A model generated the notes under the pieces. It searched no databases and had not been told where the DNA came from. It worked only from the letters and a program-made list of their open reading frames with translations. Shown piece by piece: positions 24,279 through 33,855 of a stretch of DNA of 64,000 nt; position 1 is the first letter of the stretch, and every line of letters starts with the position of its first letter. Made by a program: the position numbers and the translations under genes. Origin of the DNA: Trichosporon coremiiforme (taxonomy: Eukaryota > Basidiomycota > Tremellomycetes > Trichosporonales > Trichosporonaceae); contig BCJJ01000014.1 in assembly GCA_039545355.1 (NCBI GenBank), positions 62,001 through 126,000 on the forward strand, read 5' to 3'.

Positions 24279-26237
24279 ATGCTGGCCTCGACGAGAACCG
24301 CCACGAGGGCACTCAACACCGCCCGGCCCCTGCTCCGCCAGAGTTTCCGCGGTGTTGCGACCCAGGCTGCTGGCCCGAGCCGCAACGAGTACTCGCGCCG
24401 CAACGGACGCTGGGCGTTCGGCGCCGCCGCCCTCGCACTCCCGGTAAGCCCTAACCGAGCGAGCGTCGCTGACCCCAGGCTCTCTTCTACCTGACGAGCA
24501 AGGACATCAAGCTCGACTCGTCGGTCGAGACGCCCCGCGACCAGCTCCCGATCATTCACCCGTCTGAGATCGTGAAGCGCAAGACCGGCCCCGAGGTCTG
24601 GGTCGTCATCGACGGACTCGTCTACGAGTAAGCTACCTGAATTGCGGCTTGAGCTGACAGACAGCATGTCTGGGTTCGTGGAGGGCCACCCCGGTGGTGC
24701 GGACATTATCATGCACAACCGCTCCTACGACGTGACCCCCCTGTTCAAGCCGAGGCACCCGTCCGACCAGCTCCTTCCCGGTCACCTTCCGGACTCGGTT
24801 CGCGTCGTTGGTCGCGTTGTCGGCTCTCCGGAGGAGCTCCACGAGATCGCCCTCCCAATCTCGAAGGCCGAGCTCGAGGAGATGGAGCGTGTCGAGAAGG
24901 CCCGCAAGGAGATGGAGGAGAAGGGTCTTGGAGGCGTCATCAACATGAAGGTGAGCTCACCAGACGCGTCCCGAAAGCTGACAGGCAGGACTTTGAGAAG
25001 CTCGCCGAGAACATGGTCAGCAAGGTCTGCTGGGCCTACTACGCTTCTGCCGGTGACGACGAGATCAGTGAGTGCCCCATACGTGATTCAGCTACTGACG
25101 CACTCAGCCAAGAACGCTAACGGCTCCGTCTACCAGAAGGTTCTCTTCCGCCCCCGCGTCCTCCGCAAGGTTCGCGACGCCGACGCCTCGACCGAGCTCA
25201 TGGGCTGCCCCTCGTCTCTCCCCATCTACATCGCCCCCGCCGCCATGGCCAAGCTCGGCCACCCCGACGGCGAGCTGAACCTCACCCGCGGTGCCGGCAC
25301 CACCGGTATCATCCAGGGTATCTCCTCCAACGCCTCGTGCAGCATGGACGAGATGCTCGCCGAGCGCGAGGAGGGCCAGCCGCTCTTCTACCAGCTCTAC
25401 GTCAACCGCGACCGTGACCAGGCTGAGGAGCTCGTCAAGAAGATCAACAAGGGCAAGTTCAACGCCATCATGCTCACTGCCGACGCCCCCGTTGGTGGCA
25501 AGCGTGAGCGCGACCTCCGCCTCAAGGGCGACTTTGAAGGACCCGCTGGCGGTGTCTCGATCAAGTCGGACGACGCCAAGGGTGTCTCCCAGGCCATGTT
25601 TGCCGGTGTCGACCCCGACCTCAACTGGGACGACATCAAGTGGCTCCGCGGCATCACCGACATCCCCATCATGGTCAAGGGTGAGCTGATCTTTCTATTC
25701 ACAATTTGCCAGAGCTCTAGCTGACAATCAGGTATCCAGACTGTCGAGGACGCCCTCATGGCCTACAAGGCTGGCTGCGACGGTATCGTCATCTCGAACC
25801 ACGGTGGTCGTCAGCTCGACACCACCCGCCCCTCGCTTGATGTCCTCCTCGAGATCAGGAAGCACGCTCCCCAGCTCCTCCGCCCCGAGTTCCGCGCCCC
25901 GACCGGTCTCTCGAAGGAGGCTCTCGAGCACCCCGAGCGCCTCACTCCCCCCGATGTCCGGGACAAGCAGGAGAGGAAGTTCGACATCTTCATCGACGGC
26001 GGCGTCACCCGCGGAACCGAAGTCGTCAAGGCGCTCTGCCTCGGCGCTAACGGTGTCGGTGTCGGGCGTGGATTCCTTTACGCCCAGTCCGTCGCCGGTG
26101 AGGAGGGTGTCGAGCACGCCGTCGGCATCTTCAAGTCCGAGATCGAGCTCACCCTCCGTCTCCTCGGCGCCAACAAGATCTCGGACCTCAGGCCGTCCAT
26201 GGTCGAGGTCACCGAGCAGCCGCCTGTCCGCTGGTAA
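24279..26237 (+). CDS. Flavocytochrome b2-type L-lactate dehydrogenase, paralogue C
   Basis: Six exons (24279-24443, 24479-24627, 24665-24950, 24989-25067, 25108-25680, 25732-26237) give 585 residues. The presequence MLASTRTATRALNTARPLL is followed by a hydrophobic sorting segment (WAFGAAALALPALFYL). The cytochrome b5 domain has VYDMSGFVEGHPGG and a second His in FKPRHPSD. The FMN domain has CWAYYASAGDDE, FRPRVLRKV, APAAMAKLGHPDGE, SSNASCSMDEM, FYQLYVNRDR, TADAPVGGKRERDLR, the catalytic ISNHGGRQLD, FIDGGVTRGTEVVKALCLGANGVGVGRGFLYA and LRLLGANKISDL. An insertion of about 25 charged residues lies between NHGGR and FIDGG. This is the copy closest to canonical fungal flavocytochrome b2, with more introns than A or B, so the three are not a very recent tandem duplication. 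Confidence 0.95.
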
Positions 26238-26522
26238 CTGCATCTGGTAGATCATTAGAAAGCAAAGTCAACACACAAAACTCTTGTAGAGAAGCAATTC
26301 AAGCATATGCATTGGACTTTTTGGGCCGTATTTCTTCTTCGCAACAGATGCATTTTCTGTCGGCCGGGCACGCAACGTGCAGCGAGATAAGATATGCCCG
26401 ACGGAAGGCGGAGATCGAGGACTCTCCGCCCGTTGAGCCGGATTTTCGAGGCTCGCCGATGTCGTAGGTCTCGGATCTCGATCGGGCACCTCCACACCAT
26501 CTACCACATTACCCATACGACG

Positions 26523-28840
26523 ATGCTGAGCCAAGCGCTGCGACTACGACCGCGCCTGGCTGTCTCCCGCTTCTCCGCTCCGGCAACGGCAACGGCTGGT
26601 CCCTCGACGCTTCGACGACCGATATGCGTCTCCTCGACTTGTCTGAATGAGGACCCCGCTCCCCGCCGCACAGCCAAGTTTGTGACTGAGGGCAACCGGC
26701 GACGAAAGGCTCTGGCCAAGGCGGCAGCGATGAAGAATCTGCTCGCCGCTCAGTCCATCCCCGACCAGAAGCCGGTGCGGAAGGACGACGACGCGCAGCC
26801 GACCGTCGACGACCTCCTAGCTTTGCAGCCCGAAGATGTCCCCTCCCCGAAACGACCGGAGTACGCCGACCAGTACGCAGCCTTAACCCGCAAGGTGGAC
26901 ACGGCGTTTATGCGTGCGCAGCTCCTCTCCCTCTGTCAAGAGCTCCAGCTCCCCATCACGAAGAGCAGCAAGAAGAAGGAGATGACGGCGTCCATCCTGC
27001 AGAGCTGGGGATGGCCGAAACCGAAAGCGCCGGAGAAGGCCTACGCCCAGGAATTTCCCATGAGCTCAGCTACGCTGTTCCACCTCCAGCGCAGTCTGCC
27101 GCTGATGGAGTGGCTCGAGTCTCTCCCGGGGACGCACGTCTCTGTCCAGCCCGCCAAGGGGGAGGGATACGTCCTCACTGCCGATGGACCGAAGGCCGTG
27201 CTCGACACTGTGAACCGGTTCCTCCACGACTTCGTTAATGTGAGTGTCTCGTGAGGAATAGCGCTGACATTCAGACTCTCACTATCGTGCCCCTCCCTAC
27301 TGCGCTGGACATGCCGCCGCGCGTGCGCTGGACTGTCTCCCAGGCGACGGGGGCTTGGATCGACCAGGGCGGCATCACAGGCTCGGCGTCCGAGGTGGCC
27401 GCAGCGAGGGGGATGCTGGAGCGTGTGGCGTCGCAGCTGTCTGCCTCGTCGCCGGCTCTGAAGATGCTCAGCCACGAGGGAGCCTTCGCGCTTCTCCCCC
27501 ATGTGCCCGCCAGCAGTGCGCCGCTCCCGTGGGCCGAGGCTGCGCGAGTCGATGGACGATCGCTCTTCCGTCTCTCTGGCGGTGAGGAGGTTGAGGGCGA
27601 GGACGTCTCCACCCTCCCCCTTCTCGGGTCTAAGGACGTGCTCTCCTCCGTCGTCGCCGACAACGGCTCCACATTAGCCCGGTTTGGCCACCACCTCCTC
27701 CCCTCCACCAGTTCCATTCCCTCCCTCACGCCCCCGATCAAGGGAACCCACCCCCTGTCCTCCGATTCGCCCATCGCCTCTCTCACCGGAACCGTCTTCT
27801 CCCCGGCCCTCCCCCCCGCGCTCGTCCGTTTCCCCCTGACTGAGCGAGCCCGTCGTCGTCGTCGACTGACCTACGCCTTCCCGAATGGCGAGAAGCTCGT
27901 GGCCGAGGGGACATATCCCCTTCGCGAGATCCAGGCCGCGAAGAAGCCCGGCCAAGAGCCGCACTGGACCGAGCTCCTCGATCAGCAGCTGAAGGGCGGG
28001 GACATCTTCGCAGGCGACGCGAGTCGTCAGGCGCTGGACCGTTTCCTGGCCGAGGAGGACGAGGAGGACGATCTCGTCGATGAGATCCTCGGTGCCAGTT
28101 CGAGCGATATCGATCGGTTGATCGAGGCTGGATCGAAGGCGAGCGCGGCGAGCCCGGCTCCCGCCCTGGAGGGTCTGGGCAGCGGCGTGGGCGGACTTGG
28201 CGGACTTGGCGGACTTGGCGGACTCGGCGGACTCGGAGAAGAGAGCAAGGAGGCAGAGAAGCCCGAGGAGAAAAAGATGCTCGACGTCTCTGCCCGAGTG
28301 GAGAGGAACGAGGTCCTCACCGACGTTGCGATGCCGTGGAAGCCGGTCGATGTGCGTTTCGTTTCCCGCTCGACCGAATCCGCCCCTGTCCCTGCTCCTC
28401 TCGCCGACTTCTTCACCCGCGCAGCCCAGAGTGCAGACTACGTGACCGGTCTCGCGCTCGACGACGTGACGAGTCTCCGTCGTGGGGCTCCCCTCCCCTC
28501 TCCCACACCTGCTACCGAGGTCGAGGCTGGGGCGCAGGCCGAGGCGCAGGTCGAGAGCGACACGATCCCCCCGCCGCCGCTTGGCCAAATTGTGCAGGAG
28601 GCGAGCCTTACGCCCCCATCCACGATTACTGTGGGCAAGGGCACGGCCACCCTCGTGTCTGACGAGATCCTCGATATTGCCGAGAGCGTGAGGCCGCACG
28701 GAACGGGCCCCAAGCCCACCCTCCGGACTGTCAGTGCCGTGGACCTCGCTAGTCCCGGGACTATGACGCAGTATGCCGAGCTGGACGGGGAGGGGCTGTG
28801 GGACGAGATTGGCAGCGTGGCGCGGGCTGTTGGGCACTAG
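26523..28840 (+). CDS. SLS1-like mitochondrial inner-membrane protein
   Basis: Two exons (26523-27240 and 27276-28840; 35-nt intron with GCTGACATTCAG). The N-terminus is a clear mitochondrial presequence (MLSQALRLRPRLAVSRFS). The middle contains DTAFMRAQLLSLCQELQLP and KKKEMTASILQSWGW, a SAP-like helix pair, followed by possible KH-like segments. This arrangement resembles fungal Sls1, a protein needed for coordinating translation of mitochondrially encoded COX subunits. A (GGLGGL)n tract is encoded at 28,188-28,236, and an acidic/Pro-rich C-terminal third follows. The assignment rests on overall architecture and is moderate. The gene itself is secure. Confidence 0.7.
28188..28236 (+). repeat. 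Nonamer coding repeat (Gly-Gly-Leu)
   Basis: About five tandem GGACTTGGC/GGACTCGGC units lie inside the SLS1-like gene and encode a Gly-Leu-Gly run. Confidence 0.9.
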
Positions 28841-29483
28841 ACCTCATCATTATTGTAGAACTATGCATCCATTACTCTATACAACAGGCTGCTGGCTGGG
28901 GATCAGCTACTATAGGGGATGCTGAACTGACTGGAAGGGATGCTGGGTATGTGGCTGACGGTCAGCTAAGAACAGCCAGTGGTCAACTGGACGTATTTGA
29001 CGAGCATGAACTCACCGATCGGTGGCGGGTTGAGCTAGTGCTGCGGTGCAAGAACCTTCTCGTGCTTCTGACGCTGATCTGTCTGCGTGTCAGCTCGTTT
29101 GTCGCGCCCGTCAGCTGGACATACACTGTCCTGAGCATCAGCTAGCTATCAGCTGGCGATCTGGAGATCCACAGCTGGACACACGCTGCTGCGCCAGCGG
29201 GCAGCTTGAGGCTCCGGAGATGGGGAAGCTGCGATACACCTCGATGTCTGGTCTGTCAGCTGGTGGTTGCAGACATAACAGCTTCGACTGACCGTCGACA
29301 TCTGGGCCATCAGCCTCGATTCGAGTTAGGGCTCGAAGCTGCACACTCATGCCTGAGCCGACGGCTGTTGAGCCTGCGGCGTGCTAGCCGGTGGCGGTGG
29401 CCTCGTGTCCCTCTTCTGCTGTCTTCGGTGTCAGCTATATCCTCTGCAAGCGCTCGTAGCTGGATGTACAATGCCCAGTTCAC
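28841..29483. other. Convergent intergenic region rich in TCAGCT/AGCTGG
   Basis: No gene is recognised. TCAGCT or CAGCTGG occurs about nine times between 28,900 and 29,465, often as GTCAGCTGGAC or ATCAGCTGGCG. Confidence 0.5.
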
Positions 29484-30198
29484 TCACTTCGGCAAGATCT
29501 CGCGCAGGAACTCAGTCGCGCTCCTGCGCACGCCCAGCTCGTGCTCCTTGCCGCTCCCGTCCCAGTGCCGTATCCTGCTCGTCGCGCCATAAACAACGCT
29601 CTGGGACGGCACGGCCTTCCACCGTCTACTCCCCACGTCCTCGACCTCAAGCTGCGGATGGTCGGGGCGCAGCGCAGTCCCAGGGCCAAAGGTACACCAG
29701 TCTCCGACGCGGACGCTCTTCACGCGGCTCCTAGGCGCGAACGTGTTCCACTCGCCTATGCTGGGCACGACGCCGGTCGGTTGGGGGGAGTCGGCGGCGG
29801 AAAGCGGTGGTGAGCTGGGCGGCACGACGTCGGGGACCAAGTCCACCGCACAGCCGACCTGGAACGCATTGCCCTGCCCGACTGTAGCGTTGCCTGGGCC
29901 CGGGAAGTGGAGCACGGCATTCTCCTCTACAACGCAACCGGGGCCGAAGGTTACGGTACATGTTGGGGCGACGATGATGACTGCTTTTGGGTGCAGGACG
30001 CAGCCGCGCTCGAGCACAATCGTGCCCTCCAGCACACAGAGGTCGGAGACGTAGCATCCCGCCTGTGTCAGGTGCGTCTTGGATGCGCGGGTGGGTCGTT
30101 TCCGCGGAGACAGCGATTGCGGGCGACTGATGTCAGTTAACGCGTGAGAAGCACAGAGCTAAGAGAAGGGAACAGACTTACGACGACGCAACGGACAT
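29484..30198 (-). CDS. Dynactin subunit 6 (p27/DCTN6) left-handed beta-helix protein
   Basis: This predicted component of the dynactin pointed-end complex couples dynein to cargo. Exon 1 is tiny (MSVASS from 30198) and ends at a GTAAGT donor; an intron with branch TTAACTGACATCAG follows. The rest is one exon starting RPQSLSPRKRPTRASK. The body has hexapeptide-type repeats (CVLEGTIVLERGCVLHPKAVI, CTVTFGPGCVVEENAVLHF, GNAFQVGCAVDLV, IGEWNTFAPRSRV, VGDWCTFGPGTALRPD). They match the LbH fold of DCTN5/6, and the size is right for DCTN6. The C-terminus has the typical LREILPK ending. The first exon could be longer, because another ATG lies at 30,251. Confidence 0.82.
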
Positions 30199-30400
30199 GC
30201 TGGTGGTTGTTGTTGTTGTGACAACGAAGGGTCGCATCAACTGCAGACATTGCTGGCGGACCTCCACCGGGCACCGCAGCGCGTCAGGTCCAGGTCCACA
30301 GTCGATATCGTGATCGGCGGAGCGGGACCAAATCGCCACCCGACGTTACCACCACCTACATCATCTCGACCATCTCCTCCTTCCTCCATCATCGCAAACC

Positions 30401-31117
30401 ATGTCCTTCCCAGGCCTGTCACCAACCCTCGCCGCGGCCGCCGCGGCCCGGCGCGCCGAGCGCGAGAAGGAGGTCGAAGCCGTGCGCCGGCGCGTGCGCC
30501 AGACCATGCCGCCTGTCCCCGAACTCCGATTCGAGATCGCGTACCTCAAGAGCATCCTGCCTGCCGTGTCGCCGAAACGGCGCGCGGTCATCACCGAGGA
30601 GAAGGACGGGAGCATGCGCTTCGACAAGCCGTCGAACCAGGAGACGGCGGTTGCGATATACAATGCCGAGCCGGTTGTTGTGGACTGGGGACGGGTGCTG
30701 GCTGTTACGATTAAGGATCAGGTAAGTCGCACGGAGCGAGCGGAGCGAGCGCAGTGGGGGAGTGTAGCGAGCGCAGCAGCGCAAAGGGGCGGAGGCTGCG
30801 GAAGGGAAGCAGGTTCTCTGTCTGAGACTGCCTCTGTTGGTCACCAGTATAAGCCCAACAACACAGGCAGTGAGGTGTGGGGCGAGCTGCGGTAACGATG
30901 GCTTAGCTGACACCAGATCATCTCTCCCTTCCTGCAAGGCGTCTTCTGGGGTCTTCTCTCCGTCACGCTCGGTAGCGCCGCGACAACGCTGAAGGGCTCC
31001 CTCTTCGGACACAAGGTGGAGATCAAGGCGCCGCAGGTCGGGGACGAAGGGCGCGACGCGGCCGGTTTCAGGGCTGGCGGAAAGGTCGCTGCCGTCAAGG
31101 CTGTTACGGACACGTAA
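30401..31117 (+). CDS. Small tail-region membrane protein, DUF1770/Atg43-like
   Basis: Exons 30401-30721 and 30917-31117 (195-nt intron ending GCTTAGCTGACACCAG) encode 173 residues. The N-terminus is Ala/Arg/Glu-rich. A block PPVPELRFEIAYLKSILP and a second block DWGRVLAVTIKDQIISPFLQ run into a hydrophobic segment (GVFWGLLSVTLGSAATTL), the likely single membrane span. The order PPvPdLRFE...WGrv...RDQ...SP-lQG resembles the fungal DUF1770 family, which includes the mitophagy receptor Atg43 on the mitochondrial outer membrane. I make this match from memory of the family pattern, so it is tentative. The TAA at 31115-31117 is followed without a gap by an open frame of acidic repeats (next entry). 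Confidence 0.7.
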
Positions 31118-31315
31118 GCCGAGTCCGAGTCCGAGGCCGACCGAAGCGTGGACGAGGACGACGGAGAGGACCGGGGCGAGAGCGAGAGCGAGAGCGAGGG
31201 CAAGAGCGAGAGCGAGGGCAAGAGCGAGAGCGAGGGCAAGAGCGAGAGCGAGGGCAAGAGCGAGAGCGACGGCGATGGTGAGGAAGAGGGAAAGGGCGAA
31301 GAGGAACGAGACTGA
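31118..31315 (+). other. In-frame acidic repeat extension behind a TAA stop
   Basis: Directly after the stop of the DUF1770-like gene, the same reading frame stays open for 65 codons to TGA at 31313-31315. It encodes an almost entirely Glu/Ser/Gly/Lys/Asp sequence (SESEAD, DEDDGED, then repeats of EGKSES). Four near-perfect 18-bp units (GGCAAGAGCGAGAGCGAG-type) lie at about 31,196-31,267. It could be a former C-terminus cut by a nonsense change, a read-through extension, or a repeat that happens to keep the frame. Confidence 0.75.
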
Positions 31316-31317
31316 GA

Positions 31318-32229
31318 GGAAGAAGCAACTTGTAGACCCCAATGCACTAGACACTTTATCATATCGCATTCATCTCACTCATCCGTAGGCTGCGACTGTG
31401 TACTGTACACTCCTAGCTTGACCACATGTCCTCAAGTTCTCCACTCCACCCCAACTACGCGCACCACGTTCACCCGCTTGTGGCCGACGCGTTCGCCGGC
31501 GCCAACCGCTGGGTCTTTACTGGGGTCTCCGTTGCTGGGCTGTGCAATCAGTCCAGACCCTCTAGTCACGCTCAGTCAGTCAGTACACTACCGCTCCTCG
31601 CTCAGAACATCGGTACAACAGCCAAAATGCATTGCGACCCGCGCCATGATTTCCCTTTGTGTAATGTTGTGGTGATACAATGCCAGTGTTGTCTATAGCC
31701 GTAGCCGCCTGCATCCAGCAAGCGGCAACCAGCGTCGCGAGTACTCCCGTGCGCTGGCTGTGGAGCGTGCGGGGAGGAGCGTCGAAGTGTAGTGTCGAAG
31801 TGTAGTGTCGAAGTGTGGTGGTGGTGAATGTGAGCGTGTCCTGAGTGACGCGCGAACAGGGGACGAAGAGTGCGTGTAAGCCACGGATTAAAGAGTGTAG
31901 ATTTATGTCGTGGTGAATCGTTTCGTATTCGTTGGGTCTGACCTCGAACGGCGAGGGAGGATGCGCGCAGCGCATGCGTGACCGTTGGTGGCCGTCGACT
32001 GTCCGAGCAGCCAAGAGGTTAAGATGAGCCGATGCCACCTGTCGGCGCTGGCATCGGCTCGCACACCCGAGTAGCAAGGGGCGCTGGCTGACTCCCGGTC
32101 AGCCAGAAGCTAGATCCACCCGCCCTTCCCTGCGCGCGCGGTGAGTGCTCTCGTCTGAGAGCTCGTCTGGCGGACATGTCGCGGCCCCGACGTCCTCGGC
32201 TGGTGAGCGTGGTGACGACTCGCGGCGCT
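31318..32229. other. Intergenic region with 13-mer repeat
   Basis: No secure gene is seen. A short frame at 31,426-31,570 encodes about 40 residues with a hydrophobic end (FTGVSVAGL) and fair codon use, but it runs into non-coding sequence and has no partner exon I can find. Confidence 0.4.
31781..31819. repeat. Three tandem 13-mers (GTCGAAGTGTAGT)
   Basis: Three consecutive copies are present, the last with one change (TGGT). They are non-coding as far as I can see. Confidence 0.9.
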
Positions 32230-33855
32230 CTACGCCGCCGGCGGCCCGTAGATGTCCCCATAAGCTGGGGGGAGGTGGACCTCGCTTCGGTCATCTGGCA
32301 CGGCGTCCGCGAACGCGCCCGCGTCGGCGTGTCGGATGATTGTCGGGCCGCGCTGCAGACCAGAGCCACTCGCTTGGGGCTGGTTGATGCCCGGACTTGT
32401 GGGACTCAGCGGGGACGCGGCCGAGCTCACCGTGCCCATACCACCTAGGGTGCCCATGCCAGAGGACGAGGAGGGCGACATGATCTGTGTGTACTCCGTC
32501 TGAGGGCGGGATTGGGAACTAGAGCCAGCAGCGGGACCCTCGTAGTACAGGCTACTCGGGTTCTCGGCCATGCTGCGCTTCGTGTCCACGAGTAATCGCG
32601 GGGCAGGAATGCGCTGCTGTCCCGGCTGGTCTTGCGGGATGTAGCTGGGCCCAGCGAGCGAGGAGGACTGGTACGTGTTGCTGTAGCTGGGGCCAGAGGA
32701 CTGGTACCCAGAGTGTCCCGAGTTGGTTGCGTAGCCGGAAGACGTGGCGTAGTTCGAGCCCGTGGCGTAGCCTGCATAAGCCGCCGCGCCGGCGCTGATG
32801 GCCGGTCCGAGATCGAGGCTGTTCGCAGCCGAGTGCGAGTACGGCCCAAACGAGGACGAGGCCGGGAGGCCGAACGTGCCCGGCGTACCGGGGCAGGGGC
32901 CGCGGAAAGTCGCTCCAGGGTCGTTCTCGAGGTCGTACTCCGAGTTCGGCCGCGAGACGGTCGAGATCGTGCGTGCGATCGTGCTTCCGTCATGGGCGAA
33001 GGCGTCCGCCTCGCTGTGGTCCGTCCACGCCGACGTCGTCGTAGCACGCGACATGCGCGGCGCACCGAACGCCGCATGACTCCTTATCGGCGGCGCGAAC
33101 TCCGGCCCACGGGGCGGGGCAAGCTCGCGCCGCGTGTAGACGCTGTCTCGCGCTTCGGGGAGCGTCACCTGCGTCACTTGCGTCATTGGCCGGACGGGGT
33201 GCGGGTACTCGGCGCGAATGGCGGGGAGGTCATCGAGATGAGCGTGCGTCCGCTTACTGCGCCGGACGCGGACGCCGCACGCGATGCACAGACCCAAGAG
33301 CGAGAGCACAATCACGCTGCCCGCCACAATGATGCCAATCAGCGCGCCAGTGTTCAGCATGCCCGTGCTCGAGTCGGGGGCGGCCGAACTGGAAGCAGGC
33401 GACAAGCTCGTGTGCGCTACTGGCGGGAGCGTCGTCGTACCGGACGAAGCAGAGGGTGTCGGTGTCGGCGGCGGAGTCGAGGTAGGAATCGCAACAATCT
33501 CGGTAATATCGATGCTGACGTCCTCCTCTTCAACAAACGAGGGCACCGGCGACGTCGTCGGCTTCACTGAACTCGTCGACGACAAGGGTCCAACCGCCGC
33601 CGTTCCATTGCTCAGCAGCATGCCCTTCGGTACTGACACTGACGTCGTCGTGCCGACTAATGGGAGGGCATGGCTGACCGACGACGTCGCAACCACAGGA
33701 GAAGTTGTTGGAGAAGGCGTCCGCGGTGGGGGGAGCGAGGACAACAATTGCGTCTTCACGATAACGGGGGCGGAGGAGGAAGGGCCGGCGGCGGTCGTCG
33801 TGCCATTCTTCGGCGCGGCGGCGACTTGGCGGTGGACGAGGGGCTGGTGCACCAT
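32230..33855 (-). CDS. Ser/Thr/Pro-rich single-pass membrane protein, unknown function
   Basis: The single exon from the ATG at 33855 gives about 541 residues. The frame is open further upstream to 34,239, but that part is CT-rich leader-like DNA. The first 175 residues are Ser/Thr/Pro-rich, as in heavily O-glycosylated cell-wall sensors. One strong membrane span follows (GALIGIIVAGSVIVLSLLGL), then CIACGVRVRRSKR as the cytosolic stop-transfer. The cytosolic half is disordered, with Tyr/Gly/Ser-rich repeats such as GYATGSNYATSSGYATNSGY. The layout resembles fungal Mid2/Skg6/Axl2-type surface proteins, but no signal peptide is obvious at the chosen start, so an upstream exon may be missing. 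Confidence 0.75.
   Translation of the reverse strand: MVHQPLVHRQVAAAPKNGTTTAAGPSSSAPVIVKTQLLSSLPPPRTPSPTTSPVVATSSVSHALPLVGTTTSVSVPKGMLLSNGTAAVGPLSSTSSVKPTTSPVPSFVEEEDVSIDITEIVAIPTSTPPPTPTPSASSGTTTLPPVAHTSLSPASSSAAPDSSTGMLNTGALIGIIVAGSVIVLSLLGLCIACGVRVRRSKRTHAHLDDLPAIRAEYPHPVRPMTQVTQVTLPEARDSVYTRRELAPPRGPEFAPPIRSHAAFGAPRMSRATTTSAWTDHSEADAFAHDGSTIARTISTVSRPNSEYDLENDPGATFRGPCPGTPGTFGLPASSSFGPYSHSAANSLDLGPAISAGAAAYAGYATGSNYATSSGYATNSGHSGYQSSGPSYSNTYQSSSLAGPSYIPQDQPGQQRIPAPRLLVDTKRSMAENPSSLYYEGPAAGSSSQSRPQTEYTQIMSPSSSSGMGTLGGMGTVSSAASPLSPTSPGINQPQASGSGLQRGPTIIRHADAGAFADAVPDDRSEVHLPPAYGDIYGPPAA

Noticed and set aside
31426..31570. Short + strand frame beginning MSSSSPLHPNYAHHVHPL with a hydrophobic end
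   Set aside because: Codon use is fair, but it runs into non-coding sequence, no partner exon was found, and no family is recognised.
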